Assembly (NCBI GenBank): GCA_003156795.1
Contig: PMHU01000144.1
Coordinates: 2,359 to 16,107 of the forward strand
Origin: Acidimicrobiaceae bacterium
GTDB lineage: Bacteria; Actinomycetota; Acidimicrobiia; Acidimicrobiales; Palsa-688
Direction: 5' to 3'
Length of the DNA: 13,749 bases
Of this stretch, positions 1 through 5,682 are shown in pieces (positions within the stretch are counted from its first letter, which is position 1; every line of letters begins with the position of its first letter). A program made the translations under genes and the position numbers. The notes below the pieces were generated by a model. That model was not told the DNA's origin. It ran no database searches and worked only from the letters and a program-made list of their open reading frames with translations.

Positions 1-63
1 CAGTTCGAGCACACCATCCTGGTGACCGACGACGGCGCCGAGATCCTCACCATGGAACCCTGA
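1..63 (+). CDS. map: Methionine aminopeptidase type I, C-terminal end (partial)
   Basis: The reading frame from base 1 gives a 20-residue tail, QFEHTILVTDDGAEILTMEP, ending at TGA 61-63. The Q-F-E-H-T-(I/V)-x-V-T-x-D-G-x-E-I-L-T pattern is the usual C-terminus of type I methionine aminopeptidases, and the glutamate of QFEHT is normally one of the metal ligands of the pita-bread fold. The enzyme removes the initiator methionine from new proteins in the cytosol. Only the tail is present, so a related M24 family peptidase cannot be fully excluded. The next gene begins 83 bp later on the same strand. Confidence 0.8.
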   Translation, partial: QFEHTILVTDDGAEILTMEP

Positions 64-146
64 GCTCCTAATCGGGTCGAATTCGCCATGACCGATATCG
101 ACAGACGACCGGTGACGTCGGCTCGGCCAGCGGGCGTCATCTGGCG

Positions 147-1031
147 ATGAAAGTCCACCTCGTCGATGGGACCTACGAGCTGTTTCGCCACTTCTTCGGC
201 GCGCCGCCGCACGTCAACAAAGCCGGCCTAGAAGTGGCCGCGGTCCGTGGGGTGCTCTCCTCGGTGCTTGGAATGATCGAGGAAGGGGCTACCCACGTCG
301 GGGTCGCGACCGACCATGTAATCGAGTCCTTTCGCAACGACATGTGGCCGGGATACAAGACCGGCGCAGGAGTCGACCCTGTGCTTATGGGACAGTTCGG
401 GCTGCTCGAGGACGCGCTTGCATCCATGGGAGTCGTCGTGTGGCCGATGGTCGAGCTCGAAGCTGACGACGCCCTGGCCTCCGCGGCAGATGTGGCTGCG
501 GGCGACCCCGCAGTGGCGCAGGTAATCATTTGCACCCCCGACAAGGACCTGGGCCAATGCGTCGCCGGGCAGAGGGTCGTCCAGCTGGACCGGCGCAAAG
601 GCGCCGTCATCGATGAGGAAGGAGTGTGGGCCAAGTTCGGAGTCGGGCCGCGGTCGATTCCTGATTATCTGGCCTTGGTCGGTGACAGCGCCGACGGCTT
701 CCCGGGCCTGGCCGGTTGGGGAGCGAAGAGCTCGGCGGCGGTCCTGGCGCGATACGAGCACCTCGAAGCGATACCGGACGCCGCAGGGCAGTGGGACGTC
801 GGTGTCCGCAACGCGGGCACGCTGGCCGCGACGCTCAAAGCACAGAGGGATCTCGCCCTTCTATTTCGGGACATCGCCACCCTGCGTCTGGCTCCGCCCG
901 TCCTCGCCGACGTCGAGCACCTGCGGTGGTCCCGCCCCGCAGAAGGGTTCCGCGCCCTTTGCGAGGACGTGCTCGACTCGCCCGGGCTGTCGGTGCGCGC
1001 CCACCGCGTGGCCAAGGAACGGGGCGCCTAG
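147..1031 (+). CDS. 5'-3' exonuclease / flap endonuclease-like protein, stand-alone
   Basis: A 294-residue protein matching the 5'-nuclease domain found at the N-terminus of DNA polymerase I, but without any polymerase domain. Visible metal-site acidic residues are Asp7 (LVDGTYELFR), Asp65, the ELEADDA motif at 103-109, TPDKD at 130-134, and Asp180/Asp183 in YLALVGDSADGFPGLAGWGAK, the helix-3-turn DNA-binding element. A GYK motif (69-71) follows the FRND segment, but the arginine usual after YK is not obvious. The family trims 5' flaps or RNA primers during replication and repair. The ATG at 147 is the first in-frame start, and it puts the catalytic Asp at residue 7 as expected; the ribosome-binding site is weak. 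The gene converges on aat and shares four bases with it. The family assignment is firm; the cellular role is inferred. Confidence 0.9.
   Translation: MKVHLVDGTYELFRHFFGAPPHVNKAGLEVAAVRGVLSSVLGMIEEGATHVGVATDHVIESFRNDMWPGYKTGAGVDPVLMGQFGLLEDALASMGVVVWPMVELEADDALASAADVAAGDPAVAQVIICTPDKDLGQCVAGQRVVQLDRRKGAVIDEEGVWAKFGVGPRSIPDYLALVGDSADGFPGLAGWGAKSSAAVLARYEHLEAIPDAAGQWDVGVRNAGTLAATLKAQRDLALLFRDIATLRLAPPVLADVEHLRWSRPAEGFRALCEDVLDSPGLSVRAHRVAKERGA
1028..1031. other. CTAG shared by two convergent stop codons
   Basis: The palindrome CTAG gives TAG (1029-1031) to the exonuclease on the plus strand and TAG (read from 1030 to 1028) to aat on the minus strand. The two coding regions therefore overlap by four bases and leave no room for a terminator between them. 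This is read directly from the sequence. Confidence 0.9.
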
Positions 1032-1741
1032 CCTCCGAAAGCGACCGGCTGCGGTAGAGCCAGCGCGGCGCCCAGCATTTCGTGATAGCGCAACCGGCTC
1101 ACCTCCACGGCCCCCAGTGACTGAAGGTGCGGGGTGACCCACTGCACGTCCAGGAGCGCACCAACGGACTCCTGCAGGATCGAGACCAGGGCCACCAGGG
1201 CTACTTTCGACGCGTCGGTCTGGCGATGAAACATGGACTCGCCGGCGAAGAATCCACCGATCGCCACTCCGTACAGGCCGCCGGCCAGCCGGCCCGACGC
1301 ATCCCACGCTTCTACGCTGTGCACCCAGCCCAACTCGTGCAGACGTGAGTACGCGGCCTTGATGTCCCTATCTATCCAAGCCCCCCGACGCTTGCGGTCG
1401 CCGCACCCATCGATCACCTCTTCGAAGGCGGTATCGACCCGGATCTCGAAGCGGGCGCACGACTTGCGAAGCGATCGTGACACTCGGAGACCACCGGCAT
1501 CCAGCGGGATGACCCCCCGGGGGTCGGGCGACCACCACGCCATCAAACCCCGGCGGACCGGCATGGGAAAGATGCCGCTTCGGTAGGCCGCGAGAAGCGT
1601 CCCGGGCTCCAAGTCCGCCCCGATGCCGACCACCTCCTGATCGCCGGCCGCGGCGGCCAGGGCATCGGGGTCGTCGGGGAACTGCCACCTCGTCGACGGG
1701 GGCTCGGTCGCTCGAACGCGACGGCGGTCAGACGTCGCCAT
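1028..1741 (-). CDS. aat: Leucyl/phenylalanyl-tRNA--protein transferase
   Basis: A 237-residue protein of normal family length. It moves Leu or Phe from aminoacyl-tRNA onto N-terminal Arg or Lys of target proteins, marking them for the N-end rule (ClpS/ClpAP-type) pathway in the cytosol. Family landmarks are the N-terminal W-x-F-P stretch with GIGADLEPGTLLAAYRSGIF (about 38-57), MAWWSPDPRGVIPL (about 66-79), a W-I-D motif near 121, and the signature HSVEAWDASGRLAGGLYGVA followed by GGFFAGESMFHRQTDASKVAL (about 140-180). The ATG at 1741 gives the expected short tail before the conserved WxFP. The ribosome-binding site is not strong. It is transcribed divergently from pccB, 72 bp away, and converges on the exonuclease gene. 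Confidence 0.95.
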   Translation of the reverse strand: MATSDRRRVRATEPPSTRWQFPDDPDALAAAAGDQEVVGIGADLEPGTLLAAYRSGIFPMPVRRGLMAWWSPDPRGVIPLDAGGLRVSRSLRKSCARFEIRVDTAFEEVIDGCGDRKRRGAWIDRDIKAAYSRLHELGWVHSVEAWDASGRLAGGLYGVAIGGFFAGESMFHRQTDASKVALVALVSILQESVGALLDVQWVTPHLQSLGAVEVSRLRYHEMLGAALALPQPVAFGG

Positions 1742-1813
1742 GGTTCAAGCCGGGCCTCGGTCCACAGCCGTCAACCGTAGGCGTCGGCACGGCCAACTAC
1801 CCTCTACTCCCGA
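1742..1813 (+). promoter_or_regulatory. Divergent promoter region between aat and pccB
   Basis: These 72 bp must hold the start signals for both aat (-) and pccB (+). A TANNNT-type element, TACCCT, lies at 1798-1803, ten bases before the pccB ATG. No Shine-Dalgarno sequence is visible before either the ATG at 1814 or the in-frame ATG at 1829, so a very short leader or leaderless pccB mRNA is possible. On the minus strand a TTGACG hexamer reads from 1772 to 1767 but has no convincing partner. The promoter calls are weak. Confidence 0.3.
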
Positions 1814-3370
1814 ATGTCAGAGCACCCGATGACCGAACGCCTGGAGGAGCTCGCCCGCCGCCGAGAGGCCGCCCTCCACGCTGGTCCCCCACACGCGGTC
1901 GAGCGCCAGCACTCAAAGGGCAAAATGACCGCCCGCGAGCGCATCGACTACCTCCTGGACGAAGGTTCGTTCCAGGAGCTCGACATGCTCGCACGCACCC
2001 GAGCGCCCGGGCTTCCGGACGAGAAGCGGCCGTACACCGATGGCGTCATCACCGGGTTCGGGACCGTCGACGGTCGAAAGGTGTGCGTCTTCTCGCAGGA
2101 CTTCACCGTCAACGGTGGGTCGCTAGGCGAAGTGTTCGGCGAGAAGGTGCACAAGATCATGGACCTCGCCACTTCCCTCGGTGTGCCCATGGTGGGCATC
2201 AACGACGGAGGCGGCGCCCGGGTCCAGGAGGGCGTGGTCGGGCTCCACTACTTCGGCGGGATCTTCAAGCGCAACGTCGATGCGTCCGGGGTCATACCGC
2301 AAATCAGCGTGATCATGGGCTCGTGCGCGGGCGGCGCCGTCTACAGCCCGGCCATGACCGACTTCATATTCATGGTGCGCGACACAAGTCAGATGTTCAT
2401 CACCGGTCCCGACGTTGTAAAGACGGTGACAGGAGAGGAAGTGACGCTCGAGGAGCTCGGAGGCGCCATCACCCACGCCACCAAGTCGGGCGTCGCGGCT
2501 TTCGTGACCGCCGACGAGAAGAGCTGCCTCGACGAGGTCCGCTACCTGCTCGGCTTCCTGCCATCGAACAACATGGAGGAACCGCCACGGGTCGATACTG
2601 GCGATGACCCCGAACGGTCGACGCCCGAGCTGCAGCAGCTGATTCCACCGAGCCCGAACCAGCCGTACGACATGAAAAAGGTGATCGCGGCCATCGTCGA
2701 CGGCGGTGATTTCATCGAGTACCACGCCCTCTGGGCTATGAACCTGGTGTGCGGGTTCGCTCGCATAGACGGTTACGTGGTTGGCATTGTCGGCAATCAG
2801 CCGCAAAACCTGGCCGGGGTGCTCGACATCGAGAGCTCGGAAAAGGGCGCCCGCTTCGTGCGCACCTGCGACTCTTTCAACATCCCCCTGGTGACGTTTG
2901 TGGACGTTCCTGGCTTCATGCCGGGAACCGACCAGGAGTACGGCGGGATCATCCGTCACGGGGCCAAGCTGCTGTACGCATATTGCGAGTCCACGGTGCC
3001 CCGCATGCAGATCATCACCCGCAAGGCCTACGGCGGGGCCTACGTGGTCATGAACTCCAAGTCCATCGGGGCCGACCTGGCTTTCGCCTGGCCGTCGGCC
3101 GAGCTGGCGGTGATGGGGCCGCAAGGCGCGGTAGACATCGTCTACCGGCGGGAACTGGCGACGTCATCCGACGCAGCCGGCCGGCGGGCGCAACTCGTTG
3201 ACGAGTACACCGAGAAGTTCGCCAACCCGTACCTGGCGGCCGAGCGCGGCTACGTCGATGACGTCATCGACCCGGCCGACACCCGCAAGGTCCTTTCCCG
3301 CAGCCTCGACCTCCTTCGTACCAAGCGGGAGGAGCTTCCGAAGCGCAAGCACGGGAACGTGCCCCTGTGA
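1814..3370 (+). CDS. pccB: Acyl-CoA (propionyl-CoA) carboxylase beta subunit, carboxyltransferase
   Basis: A 518-residue carboxyltransferase of normal length for PccB/AccD-type beta subunits. It transfers CO2 from biotin-carboxyl carrier to propionyl-CoA (methylmalonyl-CoA product), possibly also to acetyl-CoA or longer acyl-CoAs. Landmarks are KGKMTARERIDYLLDEGSF near residue 36, the acyl-CoA oxyanion-site loop GSCAGGA at 169-175, GGAITHATKSGVA, the C-terminal half motif VDVPGFMPGTDQEYGGIIR near 363, KAYGGAYVVM near 403, and MGPQGAVDIVYR from 434. These fit propionyl-CoA carboxylase better than plain AccD. The start is ATG 1814 or ATG 1829; no ribosome-binding site decides between them. It overlaps the next gene by GTGA, so the two are probably translated together. 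The biotin-carrying alpha subunit must be encoded elsewhere. Substrate preference is inferred from family resemblance. Confidence 0.93.
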   Translation: MSEHPMTERLEELARRREAALHAGPPHAVERQHSKGKMTARERIDYLLDEGSFQELDMLARTRAPGLPDEKRPYTDGVITGFGTVDGRKVCVFSQDFTVNGGSLGEVFGEKVHKIMDLATSLGVPMVGINDGGGARVQEGVVGLHYFGGIFKRNVDASGVIPQISVIMGSCAGGAVYSPAMTDFIFMVRDTSQMFITGPDVVKTVTGEEVTLEELGGAITHATKSGVAAFVTADEKSCLDEVRYLLGFLPSNNMEEPPRVDTGDDPERSTPELQQLIPPSPNQPYDMKKVIAAIVDGGDFIEYHALWAMNLVCGFARIDGYVVGIVGNQPQNLAGVLDIESSEKGARFVRTCDSFNIPLVTFVDVPGFMPGTDQEYGGIIRHGAKLLYAYCESTVPRMQIITRKAYGGAYVVMNSKSIGADLAFAWPSAELAVMGPQGAVDIVYRRELATSSDAAGRRAQLVDEYTEKFANPYLAAERGYVDDVIDPADTRKVLSRSLDLLRTKREELPKRKHGNVPL

Positions 3371-3642
3371 GCGATCGCGAGCCCTCGCCGGCTGGGTTGG
3401 GGGCCGGGTCGAGCGAGGCTGGGTTCGGGGCTGGGCCGAGCGAGGCTGGGTTCGGGGCTGGGCCGAGCGAGGCAGTGCTGGCCGCCATCGTGGCAGCCGT
3501 AGAGGTGGCGTGGCCGCGCCCGGTGGTCGTGGCGCCCGACGCCTGGCCCGAGCCCCCCGGCCCCTGGCGTTTCTCCGGCCGCTGGTGGTCCAAGCCGAGC
3601 GCGGTGCGCCGTGAACGGCCGTGGGTGGCGCGAGTTTCCTGA
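3367..3642 (+). CDS. Acyl-CoA carboxylase epsilon-like small subunit
   Basis: A 91-residue protein starting with GTG 3367, which overlaps the pccB stop as GTGA. Actinobacterial carboxylases often have a small epsilon subunit directly after the beta gene, with a helix near the start and a Trp/Arg-rich tail. Here the matching parts are SEAVLAAIVAAVEVAWP (about 34-50) and PWRFSGRWWSKP (about 66-77). In known systems epsilon stabilises the alpha-beta complex and raises its activity. The N-terminal part is unusual: three tandem copies of a nine-residue unit of the form AGFGAGPSE, encoded by 27-bp DNA repeats, so length and flexibility may vary between strains. The assignment rests on position, size and the Trp-rich tail rather than strong sequence identity. 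Confidence 0.75.
   Translation: MSDREPSPAGLGAGSSEAGFGAGPSEAGFGAGPSEAVLAAIVAAVEVAWPRPVVVAPDAWPEPPGPWRFSGRWWSKPSAVRRERPWVARVS
3391..3471 (+). repeat. 27-bp tandem repeat, three copies, inside the epsilon gene
   Basis: Three head-to-tail 27-bp units occupy 3391-3417, 3418-3444 and 3445-3471. Units 2 and 3 are identical; unit 1 differs at three positions. Each unit keeps the reading frame and encodes AG(L/F)GAG(S/P)SE. The identity of units 2 and 3 suggests a recent duplication by slippage or unequal exchange. Confidence 0.95.
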
Positions 3643-3680
3643 TAACCCACTACGCGAAAGCGACGGGTGGCGGGTTATCA
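3640..3680. promoter_or_regulatory. Perfect 9-bp inverted repeat before the anti-sigma/sigma pair
   Basis: TGATAACCC (3640-3648) and GGGTTATCA (3672-3680) are exact reverse complements separated by 23 bases. The left arm contains the stop codon of the epsilon gene and the right arm ends five bases before the ATG of the next gene. No T-run follows, so an intrinsic terminator is unlikely. An operator or a long-loop RNA hairpin that controls the anti-sigma/sigma genes is more plausible. Function is inferred. Confidence 0.5.
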
Positions 3681-3685
3681 AGGGT

Positions 3686-4915
3686 ATGGAACCTGAGGAT
3701 CTGCTGGGCCTAGGAGACGAAGGAGCGCCAGCGGGCGCCGACGAGCTGCGAACGATCGTGGCCCGGGCCGGCCGTCGCCGGTTGCGGGCAGCTGCGGGCG
3801 GCCTGACCGCAGCCCTCCTCGTCGGCGGGGGAGCCGGATACGCCCTCTCGAACCACTCGTCGGCTGGGCAGACGGTCGCCACCGCACCCGCGGCGAGCTC
3901 GCCAGGCGGTTCAGTCTCCTCACCCGACCAATCCTCGGTGGCGTCCGGTTCCCCGAACATGTCGACGAGCGGGTCGGCGGCCGCGGGCGGCGGATTCTCT
4001 TCGGAGAGCTTGACGCTCCTGTTCACGCGGACGGTCGGCTCGATCGACATACGCGGCTTCGAAGTGAACCTTTCTGAGGCCTTGATCGACGGGGCGACCG
4101 GGCCGGCATGCGGAATCGAAGTCCCGCGCTTCCAAGCCGAGGTGTCGACGTCCAAAATGGTCGGCACGGCCGTCAGCGCCTTTTCCTCGCCCGATCCGTC
4201 CAAGGCTCTGAGCGACGTGGGCGCTTCCGTGGTCGGCGTGGCTGAAGGCGACCCGGTCCTGGTCGTGACGGCCGCCGCCGGATCCGGGGTGGCCCAGGTT
4301 CGAGAGACCGGATTCTCGGGCGGGGCGACCGACGTCATGGCTCCGGTGCATGGGTGGGTCGCGCTGGCCGGGCCGACGTCGACTCCGTCATCGTCGAAGG
4401 CCGGGTCGCCCCTCAAGGTGGGCACCATCACGGCCCTGAGCGCCTCCGGCAAGGTGGTGGCGTCCGAGTCGGTTACCTGGCCGCTGGCGGTGGCCGTACC
4501 CCAGATGCCGATCGGAGCTCCGGGCGTCTCGACTGGATCGGCGAAAGGGCTCCCTTCCGATGCCTGCGTGGGTGGCGGGTCGGTCGGAGGCGGGACGACG
4601 GGGTCCGGGCGGTCCGTGTGCACGTCCTCGGGTGGGGCGATCACCGTCTTGCCGGGCATCACCTCGGGCGGGGCGGTCAGGCTGGCCCCGGCCACGTCGC
4701 CGCCGACCTTGTACACCTGCCGGCCGCCTCTCCTGTGCTCCTCCGCCCACAACCCGGCCGCCGGCGGAGGCTGCCCGAGCCCGCTTTGTCCCATGGCCAC
4801 GCGCATGACGTTGCCGGGTAGCGCCGTTGGCGGGAGCAGCGGAGTCGCGAGCGGAGGAGCCCAGATCGTCTGCTCCGTGCCGATGAAGGCGGCGTCGACC
4901 AAAGCGGCCGGGTAG
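3686..4915 (+). CDS. Membrane-anchored extracytoplasmic protein, putative anti-sigma factor
   Basis: Starting at ATG 3686 this is a 409-residue protein. A short Arg-rich cytoplasmic stretch (about 1-34) precedes one transmembrane segment near 35-54 (GGLTAALLVGGGAGYAL). A Ser/Gly/Ala-rich linker and an exported domain follow. The middle part contains SPDPSKALSDVGASVVGVAE and ETGFSGGATDVMAPVHGWVALAG. The final 130 residues are Gly/Ser-rich and hold seven of the protein's cysteines. The frame also opens further upstream at GTG 3611, inside the epsilon gene, which would lengthen the cytoplasmic part. Its place 20 bp before an ECF sigma gene suggests an anti-sigma or sensor role, but no HxxxCxxC zinc anti-sigma motif is seen and the cytoplasmic part is very short. 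No family is firmly recognised. Confidence 0.65.
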   Translation: MEPEDLLGLGDEGAPAGADELRTIVARAGRRRLRAAAGGLTAALLVGGGAGYALSNHSSAGQTVATAPAASSPGGSVSSPDQSSVASGSPNMSTSGSAAAGGGFSSESLTLLFTRTVGSIDIRGFEVNLSEALIDGATGPACGIEVPRFQAEVSTSKMVGTAVSAFSSPDPSKALSDVGASVVGVAEGDPVLVVTAAAGSGVAQVRETGFSGGATDVMAPVHGWVALAGPTSTPSSSKAGSPLKVGTITALSASGKVVASESVTWPLAVAVPQMPIGAPGVSTGSAKGLPSDACVGGGSVGGGTTGSGRSVCTSSGGAITVLPGITSGGAVRLAPATSPPTLYTCRPPLLCSSAHNPAAGGGCPSPLCPMATRMTLPGSAVGGSSGVASGGAQIVCSVPMKAASTKAAG

Positions 4916-4935
4916 CGGCCGGGGCGGCTGCAACC

Positions 4936-5481
4936 ATGGAGGCGGTGCAGGTCCGTCCGCCGTATCCCCCCGATGGCGCCACCGAGGGGCAACAGACCAC
5001 GTCCGACTTCGTCGAGTGCTACCTCATGCACTACCGACGGCTGGTCAGGGCCCTGCGCCTCGGCGGTGCCGATCCGGCGACGGCGGAGGACCTGGCCCAG
5101 GAATCGTTCGCCCGAGCCCTGGCTCGTTGGCGCCGGGTCAGGAAGGGGGCCAACCCGCCGGGTTACGTGTACACAACGGGATTCCGCCTCCTGCAGCGCT
5201 CCCAGCGTCGGTCGGCCCAAATCAGCGGTCTAAACGAGGCACGGTCCGGGGCCCTTGTCGACGCGCCGGCGGCGGATGCGGCCGCAACATTCGCCGTGGC
5301 CCTCGAACAGGCTCTCACCGAAATGCCGCCCAAGCGCCGAGCCTGCGCGGTCATGTGCCTGGTCGTCGGGATGTCGGTCCACGAGGCGGGCGAGGCTTTG
5401 GGCATCGCGGACGGAACGGTACGGAAGCACTTGGACGAAGCCCGCCGCGACCTGCGCGTCGCGTGGAAGCCCGATGCCTGA
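4936..5481 (+). CDS. ECF-type RNA polymerase sigma factor
   Basis: A 181-residue protein with the two-domain layout of extracytoplasmic-function sigma factors. Region 2 spans about 23-92: DFVECYLMHYRRLVRALRL, then GGADPATAEDLAQESFARAL, which carries the core-binding D-x-x-Q-E-x-F pattern, then the region 2.3/2.4 stretch PPGYVYTTGFRLLQRSQRR. Region 4 spans about 124-176 with a helix-turn-helix, MSVHEAGEALGIADGTVRKH, that would bind the -35 element. There is no region 1.1 or region 3, as expected. The ATG at 4936 follows GGGGCGG at a usable distance. The gene is 20 bp after the membrane protein and is probably cotranscribed with it. The target promoters and the inducing signal are not shown by the sequence. 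Confidence 0.88.
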   Translation: MEAVQVRPPYPPDGATEGQQTTSDFVECYLMHYRRLVRALRLGGADPATAEDLAQESFARALARWRRVRKGANPPGYVYTTGFRLLQRSQRRSAQISGLNEARSGALVDAPAADAAATFAVALEQALTEMPPKRRACAVMCLVVGMSVHEAGEALGIADGTVRKHLDEARRDLRVAWKPDA

Positions 5482-5600
5482 GCGCGATCTGTAGCTGAGA
5501 GCACGTCGTCGTTGTCCCCTCACATCCGAGGTTGTGCCACGTCCGCGACTGTGTTCGATCCAGCTCCGCGTGCGCGATTTTCATCGCCCACCGATGTTTT

Positions 5601-5630
5601 TCGAACACGCGGAGGCGAATCGAACACGCG
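5601..5630. repeat. 11-bp direct repeat TCGAACACGCG
   Basis: Two exact copies of TCGAACACGCG start at 5601 and 5620, a spacing of 19 bp, which is close to two helical turns. The related inverse GTGTTCGA is at 5551-5558. The same-face spacing suits a dimeric DNA-binding protein, though the site lies between convergent genes where no promoter is expected. Confidence 0.6.
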
Positions 5631-5634
5631 TCGC

Positions 5635-5679
5635 CCTCCGCCGCCGGCCGGCCGGCCGGAGGCTGGATCGGAACCGATC
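5635..5679. terminator. Possible bidirectional terminator hairpins
   Basis: Two adjacent hairpins sit between convergent genes. The first is GC-only with CCTCCG/CGGAGG arms and CCGG repeats between (5635-5662); the second is the GATCGG/CCGATC palindrome (5666-5679), three bases beyond the mutase stop. Neither is followed by a clear T-run, so the terminator call rests on location and folding, as is common for high-GC genomes. Confidence 0.4.
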
Positions 5680-5682
5680 GAG

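Larger units (their letters stand above)
5482..5682. other. Convergent intergenic region with repeats and hairpins
   Basis: This region separates the sigma gene (+) and the mutase gene (-). It holds TCGAACACGCG twice in the same orientation (5601-5611 and 5620-5630), with the partial inverse GTGTTCGA at 5551-5558. An imperfect GC hairpin lies at 5635-5662, with arms CCTCCG and CGGAGG. A short palindrome, GATCGG-AA-CCGATC, lies at 5666-5679. No open frame with family resemblance is seen. Confidence 0.6.

Noticed and set aside
2123..3124. Minus-strand open frame of 333 codons inside pccB
   Set aside because: It is antisense to a strongly conserved carboxylase gene, is rich in His and Val without any motif, and has no start signal.
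3391..3471. CRISPR-like repeat array
   Set aside because: The units are directly adjacent with no spacers and keep a coding frame, so they are a coding tandem repeat.
3250..5220. Long minus-strand open frame of 656 codons opposite pccB, epsilon, the membrane protein and the sigma gene
   Set aside because: It spans four well-supported plus-strand genes, is Pro/Arg/Ala-rich with no domain, and reflects the scarcity of stops on the antisense strand of GC-rich DNA.
5601..5630. LexA (SOS) box, because TCGAAC half-sites are present
   Set aside because: The actinobacterial SOS box needs TCGAAC and GTTCGA facing each other four bases apart. Here the close copies point the same way and the inverse copy is over 40 bases away.
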